From contig NZ_AP021887.1 of NCBI RefSeq assembly GCF_009731465.1, forward strand, positions 1,544,001 to 1,608,000: DNA of 64,000 nt. Reading direction: 5' to 3'. The DNA is from Streptococcus sp. 116-D4. Its GTDB lineage: Bacteria; Bacillota; Bacilli; Lactobacillales; Streptococcaceae. The notes under the pieces were generated by a model, which worked only from the letters and a program-made list of their open reading frames with translations, was not told where the DNA came from and ran no database searches. This document shows, piece after piece, positions 58,736 through 64,000 of the stretch (position 1 is the first letter of the stretch; each line of letters opens with the position of its first letter). The position numbers and the translations under genes are program-made.

Positions 58736-60703
58736 TCATTTTACGTGTTTTTCTAAATCCTTTTGATATTGAGCATTCGATTCTAGTTTTTCCTTTTGCC
58801 ACTTCTTGAGAGCTGCCTCATACTCTTTCGTTGTGACAATATCATTTTGAAGTTCCATTCCTTTAAAAATAAATGGATCCCCTTTGATGCCAACTTGTGA
58901 ATAAGCTTTAGTAAATGGTACAGCACGACTTACCATAGGAGAACCTCCTGAAGACGCCACTGGAATAAGGAGAGAACTATCTGTTACCCAAGCTTGAGCC
59001 TTAGCATATTTCTCATAACGTTTATCAAGATTGGTCGTCTCAGAAGCAGCATCGTCCAAGAGCTTCTTGTATTCATCCAAGCCAACTTTCGCCATGACTT
59101 CAGGATCCTTGCCCTTTGTTATACCTAGGTGTTTCAAAGCAGAACCCTTCTTAGCATCTAGAATATTGAGATAGGTTGCTGGATCTTGGTAATCTGGTCC
59201 CCAACCTGTTCCGTTCAAATCATAATCTTTTTGAGTTGGCACTTTTGCTTGGGAAGTAATACTTTCCTTCTCATTATCTGTCATTTGAAGAACATCTACA
59301 ATGACATTTTCCGTTCCAAGCGTTTCTTCAATCGATTGTTTTAATGAATTTGTCTGTTGAACTGCAACTACGTCTGTCTGTTCTACTGGTACATCCAAAT
59401 GAATCGGGAAACTTACTCCCTTAGCTTGCAATTCTGACTTCGCTTTTTCAAACGCAGATTTAGCCTTTGTAGGATTGTAAATTGTATCCTTGCCATCTGT
59501 GAGAGTTACATCTTTCCATTGTTCTCCATATCTTAGCAGTTCATCCTGAGCCAGCTGTCCGAAAGTCTTCCCTGCTACCTGAACATAATTATCTGGCACT
59601 AGACTATTACGAATAATCTTATCCGCACCTTCTTCGCCGTTTAATTGAGCTGTATAGGCATGACGATTAAAGGCAAAATTAATCGCTTGACGGAAATTTT
59701 TATTCAGCATAGCTTCTTTTGTAGAAACCTTTTGTCCTTCATCTGTCTTGGCTGTTTTATTATATGATTGACGATTTACATTAAAAGTAAAATAGTAACT
59801 AGTTGCTTCCTGAGGGCTATAAATAATCTGATCGCCATATTTCTCTTTGGTTGAAGCAAAACTTGAACTATTTGGGAAAAGTCTCGCTGTATTATATGCT
59901 CCTGTAGCGAAACTACGGATAAGGGATTCTTGATCTGATCCGTCATAGAATGTTAATTTTACATTATCAATCTTGACATTTTCCTTATCCCAATAGTTAG
60001 GATTTTTTTCATATTCAATCACAGATTTAGAAATCAAAGATTTCAAAAAATATGGGCCGTTGTAAAGAATACTTGATGGAGTTGGTGCTCCGTAATCCTT
60101 TCCTGTTGCATTCAAAAATTCTTCATTTACAGGAAGCATGGTTGCTGTTGTTACTTTAGAGTTCCAAAAACTTTCTGGTTTATTAAGGGTATATTCTACC
60201 GTATAATCATCAAGAGCTTTAACACCTACAGTTGAAAAATCATTGGTCTCACCACTAACATAAGCCTCCAAACCTTTAATTGATTTTTCAATCAAAGAAA
60301 GACCATCTGACTTAGCATCTGCTGCATGTTTCAAACCTGTAACAAAGTCCTGAGCCTTAACTTCTGCATACTCCTCTCCTTCAGAAGTATACCACTTCAC
60401 ACCCTTACGAAGTTTGTAAGTGTAAGTCAAGCCATCAGCTGAAACAGTCCAATCCTCTGCTAAAGACGGAACAAGATTCCCATATTTATCATTCTCTAAA
60501 AGACCATCAACAACATTACCAATCACATCAGAGGTCGAACTTTTACTCGTAATGCTATAATCCAAGGAAGAAGGATCTACCGCATAGACATAAGAAAAGC
60601 TCATCGGGGCATCTGCTTTCTTATCACTTTTCCCACAAGCCGTTAAAAGAAGGGCTGCACTCATCGTTAATCCTGCTCCTAAAATCCACTTTTTCGATTT
60701 CAT
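58736..60703 (-). CDS. aliC: AliA-like oligopeptide-binding lipoprotein (AliB-like ORF1 / AliC position)
   Basis: 655 residues. Lipobox LTAC (Cys23) and the same binding fold as AliA (SDVIGNVVDGLLENDKYGNLVPSLAEDW; FKGMELQNDIVTTKEYE). Closest to dexB, the place of aliB-like ORF1 (AliC) in non-encapsulated pneumococci. ATG 60703 with AAAGGAG upstream; a TTG two codons earlier is less likely. Clearly diverged from aliD and aliA, so an old paralog and not a recent duplicate. Confidence 0.8.
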   Translation of the reverse strand: MKSKKWILGAGLTMSAALLLTACGKSDKKADAPMSFSYVYAVDPSSLDYSITSKSSTSDVIGNVVDGLLENDKYGNLVPSLAEDWTVSADGLTYTYKLRKGVKWYTSEGEEYAEVKAQDFVTGLKHAADAKSDGLSLIEKSIKGLEAYVSGETNDFSTVGVKALDDYTVEYTLNKPESFWNSKVTTATMLPVNEEFLNATGKDYGAPTPSSILYNGPYFLKSLISKSVIEYEKNPNYWDKENVKIDNVKLTFYDGSDQESLIRSFATGAYNTARLFPNSSSFASTKEKYGDQIIYSPQEATSYYFTFNVNRQSYNKTAKTDEGQKVSTKEAMLNKNFRQAINFAFNRHAYTAQLNGEEGADKIIRNSLVPDNYVQVAGKTFGQLAQDELLRYGEQWKDVTLTDGKDTIYNPTKAKSAFEKAKSELQAKGVSFPIHLDVPVEQTDVVAVQQTNSLKQSIEETLGTENVIVDVLQMTDNEKESITSQAKVPTQKDYDLNGTGWGPDYQDPATYLNILDAKKGSALKHLGITKGKDPEVMAKVGLDEYKKLLDDAASETTNLDKRYEKYAKAQAWVTDSSLLIPVASSGGSPMVSRAVPFTKAYSQVGIKGDPFIFKGMELQNDIVTTKEYEAALKKWQKEKLESNAQYQKDLEKHVK

Positions 60704-60819
60704 AACCAAACTCCTTTAGTAATATGTTATTTCCACCATTATACTCTATTTTATTCTAAATGCAAGAGCTTTTGACAGATTTTTTAGAAAATTCTAACAA
60801 ATATTATTCAAAAACATTT

Positions 60820-60936
60820 CAGTTGTAGATAAAACACTCAAATCACATTCTTGAGGTTGGATAAATAACTGACCGAGCTAAACCATATCTACAGCATCCC
60901 AAGATGACCTTGTCTAAGAAGTTTTTTTGAAGAGTA
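60820..60936 (+). repeat. Degenerate RUP remnant
   Basis: Keeps actcaaa...ttgaggttg-gata, aactgac and the closing tttttgaagagta of a RUP, but the 5' end is eroded. In the 383-bp gap between dexB and the aliC-like gene. Confidence 0.45.
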
Positions 60937-60937
60937 C

Positions 60938-61044
60938 TATAGTAGATTGAAATAAAATATGAACAAATTGCTTAGAAAAGTTAAATTAATTTCTAGAAAT
61001 GTTTTAGCAACTATAGTGTACTATGCTAGTTTCAATCCACTGTA
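60938..61044. mobile_element. Small MITE-like element
   Basis: About 107 bp with imperfect terminal inverted repeats (tagtagattgaaa / tttcaatccactg, 11 of 13) and TA at both outer ends, no ORF. It begins directly beside the degenerate RUP. Family not recognised. Confidence 0.5.
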
Positions 61045-61046
61045 TA

Positions 61047-61083
61047 AAAAAGAACCTCAGCCCCAAAAGCTGAAGATTCTCTA
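61047..61083 (-). terminator. dexB terminator
   Basis: agaacctcagc / gctgaagattct stem with a T-run on the minus strand, just after the dexB stop. Confidence 0.85.
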
Positions 61084-61086
61084 GCT

Positions 61087-62697
<1,611 letters not shown>

Positions 62698-62731
62698 CTA
62701 TTTACCTCATTATTTTAATAATCTATAGTCT

Positions 62732-62768
62732 ATGATAGCGCTTTTCAGAACTTTGTGCAAGCGTTTGC
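62732..62768 (-). promoter_or_regulatory. dexB promoter overlapped by a cre/MalR-like operator
   Basis: Minus strand -35 TTGCAC (62755-62760), 17-bp spacer, -10 TATCAT (62732-62737). The near-palindrome GCAAACGCTTGC (62757-62768) overlaps the -35 box and fits the LacI-family operator shape used by CcpA and MalR, so carbon-source repression of dexB is likely. Confidence 0.75.
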
Positions 62769-62824
62769 CTAATCTTTTTGATTTCTTTTTTAACTCCATA
62801 GTTTCCTAACTTCCAATTTTTTAT

Positions 62825-62830
62825 TATAAT
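62825..62830 (+). promoter_or_regulatory. -10 box of the DUF1846 gene
   Basis: TATAAT 20 bases before the start codon; the matching -35 region is poor. AGAGG/AGAGGT provides the ribosome site. Confidence 0.6.
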
Positions 62831-62849
62831 AGAGGTCAGAGGTAAAAAA

Positions 62850-64000
62850 ATGAAAAAACAAGCTTTTAGTTCTGAACAATATTTGAATCTACAGCGCGAC
62901 CACATTTTGGAGCGCATTAACCAATTTGACGGCAAACTCTACTTGGAGTTTGGTGGCAAAATGTTAGAAGATTTCCACGCTGCTCGTGTCCTTCCGGGTT
63001 ATGAGCCTGACAACAAAATCAAACTCTTGCAGGAGTTGAAAGAGCAGGTTGAGGTTGTGATTGCTATTAATGCAAGTAACATCGAACATTCCAAAGCACG
63101 TGGTGACTTGGGCATTTCCTATGACCAAGAAGTGCTTCGCTTGATTGACAAATTCAATGAATTAGGAATTTTTGTTGGCTCCGTTGTCATCACACAGTAC
63201 GCTGGTCAACCAGCCGCAGATGCCTTCCGCAATCAACTCGATAAAAACGGAATTGATTCTTATCTTCATTATCCAATCAAAGGATATCCGACGGATATGG
63301 ATCACATCATTTCTCCAGAAGGCATGGGAAAAAATGACTACATCAAAACCAGTCGCAACTTGATCGTCGTAACAGCTCCTGGACCTGGTTCTGGAAAATT
63401 GGCAACCTGTATGTCCAATATGTACCACGACCAAATCAATGGTATCAAGTCTGGCTACGCTAAGTTTGAAACCTTCCCAGTTTGGAATCTTCCCCTTCAT
63501 CACCCAGTCAATTTGGCCTACGAGGCTGCCACAGCTGACCTTGATGATGTCAACATGATTGACCCCTTCCATCTCCAAACCTACGAAGAAACCACTGTCA
63601 ACTACAACCGTGATATTGAAATTTTCCCAGTTCTCAAACGCATGTTGGAACGCATCCTAGGAGAATCTCCATACGCTTCTCCAACAGATATGGGTGTCAA
63701 CATGGTTGGCTTTGCTATTACTGATAATGAAGCTGCTATCGAAGCTTCTAAACAAGAAATCATCCGCCGTTACTATCAAACTGTTCTTGACTTCAAAGCC
63801 GAAAAAGTGGGCGAAGCTGCTGTCAAGAAAATCGAGTTACTTATGAACGACCTCGGTATCACACCTACAGACCGCAAGGTTGCTGTTGTTGCGCGTCAAA
63901 AGGCAGAAGAAACTGGCGGACCAGCCCTAGCCCTTGAATTGCCAAGCGGAGAAATTGTCACTGGTAAGAATTCAGAACTTTTTGGTCCAACAGCCGCTGC
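62850..64000 (+). CDS. DUF1846 family protein, 5' part
   Basis: First 383 codons of a gene that leaves the window; homologs are about 495 residues. It is a soluble protein with [23 protein letters not shown] at the N-terminus, [10 protein letters not shown] and a Walker-A-like TAPGPGSGK near residue 180. The DUF1846 family is widespread in Firmicutes and structurally characterised, but its activity is unsettled. Divergent from dexB; the operator between them might influence both. Confidence 0.88.
   Translation, partial: MKKQAFSSEQYLNLQRDHILERINQFDGKLYLEFGGKMLEDFHAARVLPGYEPDNKIKLLQELKEQVEVVIAINASNIEHSKARGDLGISYDQEVLRLIDKFNELGIFVGSVVITQYAGQPAADAFRNQLDKNGIDSYLHYPIKGYPTDMDHIISPEGMGKNDYIKTSRNLIVVTAPGPGSGKLATCMSNMYHDQINGIKSGYAKFETFPVWNLPLHHPVNLAYEAATADLDDVNMIDPFHLQTYEETTVNYNRDIEIFPVLKRMLERILGESPYASPTDMGVNMVGFAITDNEAAIEASKQEIIRRYYQTVLDFKAEKVGEAAVKKIELLMNDLGITPTDRKVAVVARQKAEETGGPALALELPSGEIVTGKNSELFGPTAA

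Overview
This window comes from a mitis-group Streptococcus: S. pneumoniae (probably non-encapsulated), S. pseudopneumoniae or S. mitis. The evidence is AT-rich low-GC DNA, pneumococcal RUP intergenic repeats, three choline-binding surface proteins, a FabK/FabM/FabT fatty-acid locus, the orphan regulator RitR, MapZ, and a dexB...aliA interval at the place where pneumococci keep the capsule locus. Species assignment is inference; no 16S or MLST-type search could be run.

Layout, left to right. (1) The 3' end of nusB, then an intact ISL3-family (IS1167-like) insertion sequence with an 8-bp target duplication, inserted in a terminator-like hairpin. (2) 1.97-12.7 kb, minus strand: the full type II fatty-acid synthesis cluster fabM-fabT-fabH-acpP-fabK-fabD-fabG-fabF-accB-fabZ-accC-accD-accA, with FabT-type operators before fabT and fabK and a RUP between accC and accD. 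(3) 12.8-16.1 kb, plus strand: lysC, a DUF956 gene and serS behind a T-box leader. (4) 16.1-23.9 kb, minus strand: TDT-type transporter, a two-gene acyl-CoA-dehydrogenase-like/AhpD-like pair, a sodium:amino-acid symporter behind a glycine riboswitch, mutS2, cvpA-like and zapA-like genes. (5) 24.0-28.2 kb, plus strand: rnhC (apparently leaderless), lepB, recD2. (6) 28.2-44.8 kb, minus strand: tig, two tandem paralogous choline-binding proteins with an unfamiliar C-terminal domain, a short peptide ORF, a LiaFSR-like three-gene system, the mevalonate operon mvaK1-mvaD-mvaK2-fni, a third choline-binding protein, ritR-gnd, mapZ, an RNA methyltransferase gene. (7) 44.8-49.1 kb: rnpB RNA, gpsB and ypsA (minus), then recU-pbp1A (plus). 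(8) 49.2-62.7 kb, minus strand: aliA, rmlD, rmlB, rmlC, rmlA, glf, two further AliA-like oligopeptide-binding lipoproteins (aliD- and aliC-like) and dexB. No capsule regulatory, glycosyltransferase, flippase or polymerase gene is present. (9) A DUF1846 gene on the plus strand runs off the right edge.

Much of the window serves envelope building: membrane lipids (fab/acc), undecaprenyl precursor supply (mevalonate), peptidoglycan synthesis and division placement (pbp1A, mapZ, gpsB, zapA-like), envelope stress sensing (LiaFSR-like) and surface proteins. The least ordinary parts are the dexB-aliA locus, which combines the aliC/aliD arrangement of non-encapsulated pneumococci with a complete dTDP-rhamnose plus UDP-galactofuranose precursor set; the tandem choline-binding paralogs with their leader peptide ORF; and several mobile-repeat insertions that reshape operon leaders and junctions. 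Most of the rest is core streptococcal genome.
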